In this document: piece after piece, positions 11,944 to 21,849 of the stretch | Layout: every line of letters starts with the position of its first letter | How positions within the stretch are numbered: position 1 is the stretch's first letter | Assembly (NCBI GenBank): GCA_028095005.1 | Contig: CM051460.1 | Location: forward strand, 157,227,461 to 157,291,460 | Direction: 5' to 3' | From: Rhynchospora pubera | Lineage: Eukaryota; Streptophyta; Magnoliopsida; Poales; Cyperaceae | DNA: 64,000 nucleotides | The notes under the pieces: model-generated | The model's input: only the letters and a program-made list of their open reading frames with translations | What the model was told of the DNA's origin: nothing | Databases searched by the model: none | Translations under genes and position numbers: made by a program

Positions 11944-12168
11944 TTTGCTGGCTTAAAAAGCTCCGGCAGCGCCTCTTAGTTCGATTTCTGCTGCGCCATG
12001 GCCAAGACAGTAGATGGGGAGGGGGGGGGGTGTGATGAATAAAAATACATTAAAACTTTGCTGGCTTAAAAAGCTCCGGCGGCGCCTCTTAGTTCGATTT
12101 CTGCTGCGCCATGGCCAAGACAGTAGATTGGGAGGGGGGGTGTGATGAATAAAAATACATTAAAACTA
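11944..12168 (+). repeat. 113-bp tandem duplication inside the Helitron
   Basis: Two head-to-tail copies (11944-12056 and 12057-12168) each contain TTTGCTGGCTTAAAAAGC, a GCCATGGCCAAGACAG start-like context, a G-run of variable length, and GTGATGAATAAAAATAC. The duplicated ATG is in a good initiation context but leads to only about a dozen codons. Confidence 0.85.
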
Positions 12169-12666
12169 TCTCAGTCATGGCCAATATGTCTCGGTTTGAA
12201 AGTAAATTACAGATGAAATTAATCTGTTTCCCTTACATTTCTCAAGCACCACCAAGACACGATGGATCGGGGGTCGCATACGTGAGTCTCTTGATTCCTC
12301 TCATCTTTCTCTCATTCCCTCTCGCAGACGGGCGATTCGAGAAAATCGCTCATTTTCATCGTCTTCTTCACTATTTCCCGTTCCTCTCATCCTTTTCCTT
12401 TTCTTCTCTTATTTGTTTTTGCCGTTGATTTTAACAATTGTGCTTCTTCCCCTTTGTTAATTGCAGGCCTCTTCTTGCTATTTTCTTCTTTGTCGATCGG
12501 ACCTCCACGACCTGAGCTTGGCGAACGATTTAATTCTACTTGAGTGGGAATTTTAGTTCACAATTCACAGGTGATCACTTTTTTTTAGCAACACCTATAA
12601 GCAAAGAAATTTTAGGGCGTGAACTTGATGCTATAAATTCGCTTTGATTTTGTGCTGATTTTTTTT

Positions 12667-12890
12667 CTTTCTTCATTGTAGCTTCTGTTAGAGATCTGAG
12701 GACTAAAACAGTACCATCCTTGCTGGAAGCTTTTGGAGAACATTAATACTTTTAAGTAAGTGGATCAACTAATTTTTTTTTTCTTTCTTCATTGTAGCTT
12801 CTGTTAGATAGAGGACTAAAACAGTAGCATCCTTGCTGGAAGCTTTTGGAGAACGTTAATACTTTAGGTAAGTGGATCAACTAAAAATCT
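12667..12890 (+). repeat. 116-bp tandem duplication inside the Helitron, exon-like
   Basis: Two copies, each running from a pyrimidine tract and ATTGTAG acceptor-like site through CTTCTGTTAG...GGACTAAAACAGTA to a GTAAGTGG donor-like site. The unit looks like a duplicated small exon with both flanks. Copy 2 lacks several bases near the start. No coding frame is recognisable. Confidence 0.75.
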
Positions 12891-14841
12891 TCGGACATTT
12901 ATGGAGTATTGCTGAAACGAACACAGTTTTGTTCCTATGGGTTCAGTGCATCAACAAAAAATGTAAAATAAATTTTGTTTTGTTTTTCCGGGTTCAATAC
13001 ATGCTGACTAGAGATTCTGACTTCGATGTGGTTTCAGATCCTTAGAGACATCATTGTGCTTCCCTGCCTCTTGCTTTACATTTGTTTTTAGTAGTTATTT
13101 CTTATATGGGTATTAGTTTATTAGTACAACTATGATGGAGAATTGGCAACCATTTTCAGTTTATGATACAATACATAACATCTTTCTCAGAAGAGCAAAT
13201 TCTTGATCATCACCATGTAATATATATTTCTTAATTTTTAAGATAAATTGGTCTCTTTTTATCTCTTTCTGTGCTGACTATATATCATCCATCCAAAGTT
13301 CTTGACAAGTTTTTGTGCTATTTTGTAGTGTTTATGTGTATAAGGAAGAATTAAAGGAGAGATGTTTGGTCAAAGATATTTTGTGCATTTTTTTAAATTG
13401 GTAGCGTAATGAAGAATTTAATAAGTATTATCGTGATTGCAATTGGTATAGAGAGGTAGAAATCAATTGGTTTTCATTGCAAGGAGAGATGGTTCTGGAT
13501 ATGATGAAAGAGGTTGACATGAGTTTTTTATATGCAAAATACTTTTTGAATTATTTTCGAACGAAAATTGAAGGTACCACTGTAATTTTTTAAGTATATT
13601 AACTATATTTTTCTGTAATTTCACCAAAACTATAATTATATGGTAAGATAAAGAAACAGATTTAATCTTTTGTGTTATGTTATTATAGACTCATTGTAAT
13701 CATCACAGAAATGCAAATAGAAAGATTGTGTTTCGAATCACATGATTGTTCAAATTTAAAAATTGAATATTGTAGATTTTGCCATGCTTGGATCTTATCA
13801 TCTGTGTAGCTTTCGTTACAGATTCTTCTAATTTTGCTTTGGGACTTTGGTGTGGTAGCACAGCTCATATCCTTTTGTTAATAAGGTAATTGTTGATCTG
13901 TGCTTAACAGTGGATGGTTTAGACGCTAAAAAAAAAATAGTGAGGCGTTTAAATATATGTATTATTCTTCTTATTTATACAATTTTGGTACATACTTGGA
14001 AGGTGATATCTTTACAAAATGGGCAGTTATCTATTTGTGGTGAAACTCATACTTTTATAACCCCTATTGGTGATAAGACAAATTGGTGATCTCTGAATAG
14101 GATTTCTCAGTTGTTTTAATATGTGGCTTAATAGATGGTACCAGTATGAGTTTCTCTATTGGATATATTAAGCTAATTAGCAGAAAAAATATATAATTAT
14201 AATCATTTTAAATAATAATGTGATTATCATGTTTGTTCTCATTACAGTAGCGCATCGTGTTGTTGTTTAATGGTCCATTGGCAGGATGTATTTTTGTATG
14301 CAGCACTACTTGGTTGCGATCATCAATGACTTCATGCTTCAAGGTACTGATCGATCACTAAAGATTAAGCCGGCATTTGATTGTTTTTTTTTTTGGCTGG
14401 GTTCTCATTGGTAGCTGCAAAGAAATCATTTGATTTGCAAATGAAAATATGTCAAAAGAAAATGCTGGTTGAAATAACCATTTGTCTCTGTTTTTTCTTC
14501 TTTTTTTTTTACTTTTTTATGCTACTTTTGTAAGAAAAAAAATGTGATATAATGATGTCGTGTTATTACTAGCTTCGTTTTTTTTTTAAACTTTGGTAAG
14601 TTCTTTTTATGGTATCTGCAGCTGAAAAAATTACTCAAACTTACAAACAAAAATTCTAACAGAATCAGTAAATATTGCTTGGAAAACAGAATAATTTTTA
14701 AAATTGTTCCCTCAATAGTATATTTTGGAAAATATTCTGTACACGTGCATAAATTAATTATACAATCTTAATAAAAATATTATGGAAAAATAATTTGTGG
14801 TTGATAAAAATTAGATCGCGCAACGCGCGAACACCCACTAG

Positions 14842-16703
14842 TCCATATTCAGTTCCTTGTCAAACCTACAATAGACAAGTTTCCATTGTGGAAGAGATAA
14901 AACTGAGCGAGTTATGTTAACCAATTCATAGTCATATTCATAGGGGCTGCAAAATTTGATGCATGTAAATTTAATTCTCAATGCAAGAGCACAACATCGT
15001 GTGCAGGTACCAACCAGTAATACTACACAAAATCACAAATTAAACAAATTCAGGTTAAAATCCCTCCAAATAGTGTTAAAACCACACTATGTAATTCAAT
15101 TAACAAACTATGATCCTAAGGAGGTTGACTGGATTTAATAAACCGTGGGTACACATCAATATACGAAACTTCATTCCAATTTTGTTTATAAATGAAAATA
15201 TACCTTCAATTTGATAAAATAGTTTGATAATAATGTTCTTTACAAATTGCTCAAATTCTATCTTCAAGACATAATGATACAGAAAGATAAAATGAGAGGA
15301 GGTAACGAACTGTTAATCAGATCAAGAGTTGTGAAACCAGGCAGATCAGAGGTGTAAAAGTAACAGACTTTTGGTCTTAAAATAATAAAAAGGCTCATGA
15401 CTATAGTTACTCACCTGTATAGAAGTACCAAACGCTCATACAAAGAAAGCAGGAGATGGAGAAGAGAAATCTCATTGTTAATCAGGGTAATTCAATTACC
15501 TGAAGAATGTGACAATTGAAGAGATCAGAACAACTTGCTGTTTATGGTTCCTAAATCACATTATCCGGCTGTCGTACTGTCACCAAAGCCCTAAAAAAAC
15601 AAAGCAAACATCAAGAGATCAGTTAAATAAAGAGAGAGAGGAAGCACAAAGAGGGATGGAGAATACAAAATGCTCAATTGGTCCTGTGATGCAACTGGAA
15701 CGGTACTCATTCTGAAGGGGGAAATTTCACAGTCGCGTCTGTAGAATCCTTGCCATCAGTGGATGCCAGAGACCGAGAAAATTGATGTGCCAAGAACGAC
15801 ATCGTCTCTCTGGCGATTTCACCTTGGTAGTTGCGTAAACATCAATAAGAGAAATAGTGATGAATCAAGTGGAGAAATGAGACTAAGAAAAGGAAAACGA
15901 GTCGAGAAGGTACAAAGTGTGGAGAGAGAACCCTCGCAAGCCCAGGGTCACGATGAGCCAAAACAAAACCAACAGCAGATCAGAGAAACCGGTGCATAGA
16001 CTAAGACCACCCATCGGAACTGCATCCGTACGCGAGGCAGATGGGAATTTTTCCTCGGAAATTTAAATTCATATCAGATTTCTGATTGTTCGTCAAGGAT
16101 TTTCCTCGGTATTTTAAATTACTAATGGATTCCTGATTATAAAGGTTTTCTTTTTTCCAGTATTTTGAACCTGCCAGATTAGTTGCCAAATAAGTTCTTC
16201 TGGACATTTGAGTGTGTCAGGTCACCAACTGTTCGATACAGACTTTATTGTCTGCCAGATGTTCAACACATACACACCTTATTTTAGTTTTTTCCTTGTA
16301 TGATCCTAAGAAGGTTGACTGGATTTTTTTAATAAACAGTGGGTACATATCAATTCTAATTCGCATTTCAAAACAACAAGCTATCATGCAATTGCTCACC
16401 CGTTGTAGACTTCGCCAAACGACGCCCGATAACCTCGAGATTACTGAAGCGGGACACCGTCGCTGCTTGCAATGGATTCGGATCAGACATGGTCGAAGAA
16501 GAGAAAGAGAGACGAGTTAATAAAGCCTTCTCCTCCGATCAAAACATCCTGCTTGAAAGGCAAGTAGTGGGATCCAGATCGTGAGAGAGCAAAATGATAA
16601 TAACCAATCTATTAGGTAATGCTGGAAATGATTTACACTCACAGGTAATTAACCCTTCTCCTTTTTTTCACAAAAGCCCTTTGAGTAAAAAACATTGGTT
16701 TTT
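14842..16703 (-). repeat. Segmental duplication arm 1, right part
   Basis: 14842 to about 16280 corresponds to 19534 to about 21185 (constant offset apart from the SINE present only in the latter). It carries the exon-like PYEYDYELVN... piece (minus, about 14846-14946), the intron sequence upstream of IEFEQF, and promoter/leader-like sequence at 15500-16020. From the leader an ATG opens a 31-codon frame beginning MSFLAHQFSRSLAST (minus, near 15803). Probably fragments of one gene; identity unknown. Confidence 0.6.
16400..16490 (-). CDS. Candidate first exon of an unidentified gene
   Basis: On the minus strand an ATG at 16490 opens MSDPNPLQAATVSRFSNLEV and continues IGRRLAKSTT to a GTGAGC donor at 16394-16399. 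CT-rich leader sequence precedes it. The following intron-like sequence again contains a partial copy of the local repeat (about 16305-16355). There is no counterpart in the second duplication arm. It could be a true first exon whose downstream exons are lost, or a chance frame. I do not recognise the product. Confidence 0.3.
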
Positions 16704-16892
16704 TAATGACCTCAGTTCTAACAGCTTGGTGTAATTTGCCGGTAAGTAAAAAATGTTCTGGGTATTAGTTTCCAAAGGGACAAATATCCAATAACTAGCA
16801 AATTCTACAAAGGGCTACTTCACAGCTCGCACTAGAGCTACCAATAAGATTTTTATCAGACTGAATCATAAAAGAGAAAAAAAAATATGCAC

Positions 16893-17175
16893 CTTTGAGG
16901 GACAAAAGGGTTTTTCAAACTTGAGAAGAGGCCTTGCATGAGGAACCATAGTCCGTCTCAGCTGCTTCAGTGCCTTCTCTTCCCCCATCTTGAGATGAAA
17001 TAGAAATTTAGAAGGAAATCAGTTATTAATAAAGAGAATATGTATCTTGATGACCAAACCCAAGTTAAAAAATAAGAATGTATATGTAAAATTTCAAACA
17101 CCAAAAATACATACCAGTTTGGCAGACTCAGCCTCCTCTCTGAGCCCTTTTGTACATAAATTCTATCTCCTTGAT
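16893..17175 (-). pseudogene. TPX2-like exons, copy 2 (frameshifted)
   Basis: This is the second copy of the exons at 190-471. The MEEEKAL exon (16893-16988, 96 nt) is intact in length but reads M-G-E-E because of a C-run change. The IKEIEF exon (17115-17175) is 61 nt instead of 60, with an extra base in the run before TTTTGTAC. That extra base shifts the frame and breaks any TPX2 product spliced through it. Flanking introns match copy 1 closely. Confidence 0.75.
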
Positions 17176-17452
17176 CTGAAAATTGGGAATAAAAATTCTT
17201 GTTAAACCATACTGCATAATTTGATGGATTCCTGATTGTTCAGAACTAAGGTTTTTTCCTATGGTAATTTAAATTAACAACAGATTTCTGATCGTTCATC
17301 AAGGTTTTTCCTTGGAAATTTAAATGAATAACAGATTTCTGATCGTTCATCAAGGCTTTTCCTCGGTATTTTAAATTACTAATGAATTCCTAATTATCAA
17401 GGTTTTTTTTTGTCAGTATCTTGAACCTGCCAGATTAGTTGCCAAATGAGTT

Positions 17453-18368
17453 CTTCTGGACATCTGACCGAGTGTCTCCTGTGAGTGACAGCAGATAGAA
17501 AAACAATGTCAATCATGGACCGTGAAGCATTTATTTATTTATTTGATGACCAACGGTGACGTCATCAAGATCCAGTGCATTGAGGTCTGCTAATGTAATA
17601 CTGATAAGATTAAGATTACACCTGGGAAGCAATGAGTGCTGGCGGGTTATGGTTAGACATCTCTGGTGCCGTATAGAGAATCATAGGTAGGCCATCATAT
17701 GCTGTGCTGTCAAAGGCAGAATTGAGAGTGAAGTAAATAGAGAGAATAGGAATGAATTTAATATTCTTGCGAAGGCAATGTAGTGCAAAAAGTAATAAGG
17801 TTACTGAATAATGATGGAGTTTAATTTGGCACTGTATCTTGGACCTGCTTGTCAGAGCCAGAACCACCCAATGAGGATCATTCTGCAGTTGATTATCTTC
17901 AAATTGAATTGAATTCCTTGTGCTGTACCAATTTTCCCTCGAGCAAATTAAACTCCATCATATTCTCTCTATTTACTTCACTAATCCGATATCTCTTTCA
18001 CGGCAGTATCAAAATAAAATCTTGTCCAGTGTACGTCTTCAGTCCATACATTTCTGCATAATCACAGGAAAGTTTAAAAATCTGATGATATTACTTACCC
18101 AGTTGACAGATATGACGAAGTTTAAAGATTGTGGTTTGATAATCGAGTTCCTTACCTTTGAATATGTTCATTAGCAGACCATTGCATGCAATTATTATTG
18201 GACACAGTTTTGACTGTTCAAAGAGCTCATCAACGTTAAATCTGTCTATGAAGTCTCCCCAGAGTGTAACATATATTTTGTAACCCTGAAGTGAAATAAT
18301 GCCAAGAAAATTACCGTGGTATATTAATCATGCATAATAAGTAATAGAAAAGAGTATTGATCTGCAGT
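17453..18368 (-). pseudogene. Exon-like fragments present only in arm 2 (lost from arm 1)
   Basis: This stretch is missing from arm 1, where the telomeric patch replaces it. It contains, on the minus strand, a piece starting at 18053 after a ttatgcag acceptor (MYGLKTY...), with a one-base deletion relative to the copy at 31215, and a piece near 17700 reading YDGLPMILYTAPEM. The same two pieces occur at 30945-31215. The gene is unidentified. Confidence 0.5.
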
Positions 18369-18938
18369 TAAGTATGGGCACCTTCCATTTGTGAGGTACA
18401 TATTTAAGATCCTTGTTTGCTGTCATGATGATGGTACTGTTCTAATGTCAGTGAATCCTGATACCCTAGCAATAGCATCTGCGCAAGAGAAACAGATAAT
18501 ATGTGATTAGGTGGACACTCAACATTGGTAACAGCCTAACAGGAGAAGCAAATACTCAGATGCTTATAAGAGCAAAAAAATGAAAATAGAAACTTGAGGT
18601 CCCAACCTGAGGTCCCAACTCCATACACAGCAGCAACAAATATAGGTAAGCATAGATGATCAACGACCTTCCTGGCTTGACCCTGCCATTATTTATAAAA
18701 AAAAAAAAAAATCAATATACGAAACTTCATTCCAATTTTGTTTATAAATGAAAATATACCTTCAATTTGATAAAATAGTTTGATAATAATGTTCTTTACA
18801 AATTGCTCAAATTCTATCTTCAAGACATAATGATACAGAAAGATAAAATGAGAGGAGGTAACGAACTGTTAATCAGATCAAGAGCTGTGCAACCAGGCAG
18901 ATCAGACTAATGAATATAGCTTAAGAAAATAAACTTAC

Positions 18939-20250
18939 GCTTCTTCTAGATCAATAACTTCAATTGCCACATCCATATTCAGTTCCTTGTCAAACCTACA
19001 ATAGACAAGTTTCCATTGTGGAAGAGATAAAACTGAGTGAGTTATGTTAACCAATTCATAGTCATATTCATAGGGGCTGCAAAATTGGATGCATGTAAAT
19101 TTAATTCTCAATGCAAGAGCACAACATCGTGTGCAGGTACCAACCAGTAATACTACACAAAATCACAAATTAAACAAATTCAGGTTAAAATCCCTCCAAA
19201 TAGTGTTAAAACCACACTATGTAATTCAATTAACAAACTATGATCCTAAGGAGGTTGACTGGATTTAATAAACCGTGGGTACACATCAATATACGAAACT
19301 TCATTCCAATTTTGTTTATAAATGAAAATATACCTTCAATTTGATAAAATAGTTTGATAATAATGTTCTTTACAAATTGCTCAAATTCTATCTTCAAGAC
19401 ATAATGATACAAAAAGATAAAATGAGAGGAGGTAACGAACTGTTAATCAGATCAAGAGTTGTGCAACCAGGCAGATCAGACTAATGAATATAGCTTAAGA
19501 AAATAAACTTACGCTTGAACTTAAATTGCCACATCCATATTCAGTTCCTTGTCAAACCTACAATAGACAAGTTTCCATTGTGGAAGAGATAAAACTGAGC
19601 GAGTTATGTTAACCAATTCATAGTCATATTCATAGGGGATGCAAAATTGGATGCATGTAAATTTAATTCTCAATGCAAGAGCACAATATGGTGTGCAGGT
19701 ACCAACCAGTAATAAAAAAAGTCTAAGCCTTTTATCCCAAACAAGTTGGGGTAGGCTAGAAATGACACCCCGATCCTGGTCATTTCTTGTATATATGGCT
19801 GAGTTTTTACGCTGGCTCGCCAAGCCTATCGCAAGCATGCGGGCTTGAACCCTGGATCTCTTAAAAGAGAGCCAAGTGCTCTTACCACCTGAGCTACTAG
19901 ACCACATGCTACCAACCAGTAATACTACACAAAATCACAAATTAAACAAATTCAGGTTAAAATCCCTCCAAATAGTGTTAAAACCACACTATGTAATTCA
20001 ATTAACAAACTATGATCCTAAGGAGGTTGACTGGATTTAATAAACCGTGGGTACACATCAATATACGAAACTTCATTCCAATTTTGTTTATAAATGAAAA
20101 TATACCTTCAATTTGATAAAATAGTTTGATAATAATGTTCTTTACAAATTGCTCAAATTCTATCTTCAAGACATAATGATACAGAAAGATAAAATGAGAG
20201 GAGGTAACGAACTGTTAATCAGATCAAGAGTTGTGAAACCAGGCAGATCA
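18939..20250 (-). repeat. Tandemly repeated exon-intron unit (about 560 bp)
   Basis: A unit running from CATATTCAGTTCC to ...GCCACATC is present in tandem: 18972 to about 19533 and again from 19534 (interrupted by the SINE), plus a partial unit at 18711-18960. The exon 18939-19076 (138 nt, minus) reads PYEYDYELVNITRSVLSLPQ onward to DKELNMDVAIEVIDLEEA before a gtaag donor. In the other units a small deletion turns the end into VAI-stop. Exon duplication followed by decay is the simplest reading. Confidence 0.65.
19714..19909 (-). mobile_element. tRNA-derived SINE
   Basis: On the minus strand the element begins with a tRNA-like head holding an A box (TAGCTCAGGTGG, 19885-19896) and a B box (GGTTCAAGCCC, 19841-19851). 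It continues to a CCCCAACTTGTTTGGGAT stretch typical of plant SINE tails and ends in a T run. A 14-bp target duplication TACCAACCAGTAAT flanks it (19700-19713, 19910-19923). Empty sites are present at 15008-15021 and 19139-19152. Confidence 0.93.
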
Positions 20251-21185
20251 GAGGTGTAAAAGTAACAGACTTTTGGTCTTAAAATAATAAAAAGGCTCAT
20301 GACTATAGTTACTCACCTGTATAGAAGTACCAAACGCTCATACAAAGAAAGCAGGAGATGGAGAAGAGAAATCTCATTGTTAATCAGGGTAATTCAATTA
20401 CCTGAAGAATGTGACAATTGAAGAGATCAGAACAACTTGCTGTTTATGGTTCCTAAATCACATTATCCGGCTGTCGTACTATCACCAAAGCCCTAAAAAA
20501 ACAAAGCAAACATCAAGAGATCAGTTAAATAAAGAGAGAGAGGAAGCACAAAGAGGGATGGAGAATACAAAATGCTCAATTGGTCCTGTGATGCAACTGG
20601 AACGGTACTCATTCTGAAGGGGGAAATTTCACAGTCGCGTCTGTAGAATCCTTGCCATCAGTGGATGCCAGAGACCGAGAAAATTGATGTGCCAAGAACG
20701 ACATCGTCTCTCTGGCGATTTCACCTTGGTAGTTGCGTAAACATCAATAAGAGAAATAGTGATGAGTCAAGTGGAGAAATGAGACTAAGAAAAGGAAAAC
20801 GAGTCGAGAAGGTACAAAGTGTGGAGAGAGAACCCTCGCAAGCCCAGGGTCACGATGAGCTAAAACAAAACCAACAGCAGATCAGAGAAACCGGTGCATA
20901 GACTAAGACCACCCATCGGAACTGCATCCGTACGCGAGGCAGATGGGAATTTTTCCTCGGAAATTTAAATTCATATCAGATTTCTGATTGTCCGTCAAGG
21001 ATTTTCCTCGGTATTTTAAATTACTAATGGATTCCTGATTATATAGGTTTTCTTTTTTCCAGTATTTTGAACCTGCCAGATTAGTAGCCAAATAAGTTCT
21101 TCTGGACATTTGAGTGTGTCAGGTCACCAACTGTTCGATACAGACTTTATTGTCTGCCAAATGTTCAACACATACACACCTTATT
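20250..21185 (-). repeat. Segmental duplication arm 2, promoter-like part
   Basis: Near-identical to 15350-16280. It repeats the leader/promoter-like sequence and the MSFLAHQF short frame. The part 20945-21185 is TPX2 intron sequence that also occurs near 16060-16280, 17172-17440, 472-721 and, diverged, at 25942-26180. The junction near 20945 is where unrelated sequence was joined into the TPX2 intron. Confidence 0.65.
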
Positions 21186-21253
21186 TTAGTTTTTTGCCTT
21201 GTATTTGCCGATTTGCAAGTATTTCGTTAAGTGAATATATAGAGAAATGTTAC

Positions 21254-21639
21254 CTTATTATCAAATTCTTGTCTTTGAATAGATCTTTGGTCTACATGCA
21301 AGGCAAATGTCTGCACTTCTGCCAGTGGCTTCCTTTCCATTCCTGGTACTCGCCAAGGGTCCCTTTTCAAAACATAAAAAGTAATATATCAGGAGTGCAA
21401 GTAATTTCCGCCATAAGAGGCCAGAAAAACTGACAATGTTCAATAATAACATAAAGCAAACTGAAACTTACTCTGTAAGAGCGGGTTGTGCCCAATAAAT
21501 CCTCCGCTGGGAGCCTCTTCCCTCTTCATCATTTTGCGCTCTCCCATCTTTCTTCGCATTTGTTCTTCATGTCGGACAAGACTCTCGAGTTGAAAACCCT
21601 CAGGCTTGGTACAAATGCTTGCTCTGGTTTTCGGGGCAC
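21254..21639 (-). pseudogene. TPX2-like exons upstream of the duplicated ones
   Basis: Exon 21254-21362 (109 nt, minus) gives DPWRVPGMERKPLAEVQTFA, then LHVDQRSIQRQEFDNK, before gtaac. This ends in phase to join the IKEIEF exon. Exon 21472-21639 contains CTKPEGFQLESLVRHEEQMR and KMGERKMMKREEA. A two-base gain just after REEA shifts the frame away from the expected QRRI-like continuation, and another shift lies near its start. Further upstream (about 21740-21800) is EEEKARIPKAQ, also family-like, followed by a stop. The order and phases match the C-terminal half of plant TPX2, but the frameshifts make this a pseudogene. Confidence 0.75.
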
Positions 21640-21849
21640 CTGGATATTACATGCAGAATTACAAATCAGTATGTATTTTCAATTAACTGACTGGTCAAAG
21701 TTTCAAGTAATTTCCAAACACTATGTGTACCACTGGGCAATCAGTTGTGCCTTTGGAATTCTAGCCTTCTCTTCCTCCTGCTTACATGTGAGCTGGGTCT
21801 ATAACAAAGCCTCTATTGGAAGGCCTCTCTCCTGAAATATCATAGTACT

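Larger units (their letters stand above)
11070..14841 (+). mobile_element. Non-autonomous Helitron (3.77 kb)
   Basis: Starts TC (11070-11071), ends CTAG (14838-14841), and sits exactly between A and T of the host, with no target duplication. A perfect GC-rich hairpin TCGCGC-AAC-GCGCGA (14816-14830) lies 7 nt before CTAG, as expected for a Helitron 3' end. Uninterrupted copies of the target (GCCACATCCATATTC) exist at about 18966 and 19528. No Rep/helicase ORF is present, so it is non-autonomous. The interior has leader-like CT-rich sequence, candidate splice sites and two tandem duplications. Confidence 0.9.

Noticed and set aside
12030..12200. C/D-box snoRNA in the Helitron duplication (GTGATGA box)
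   Set aside because: A C-box-like motif exists, but no properly placed CTGA D box or terminal stem follows.
15763..15999. 78-codon plus-strand ORF (also 20665-20901)
   Set aside because: It lies antisense to leader-like sequence, and its conservation is explained by the recent duplication.
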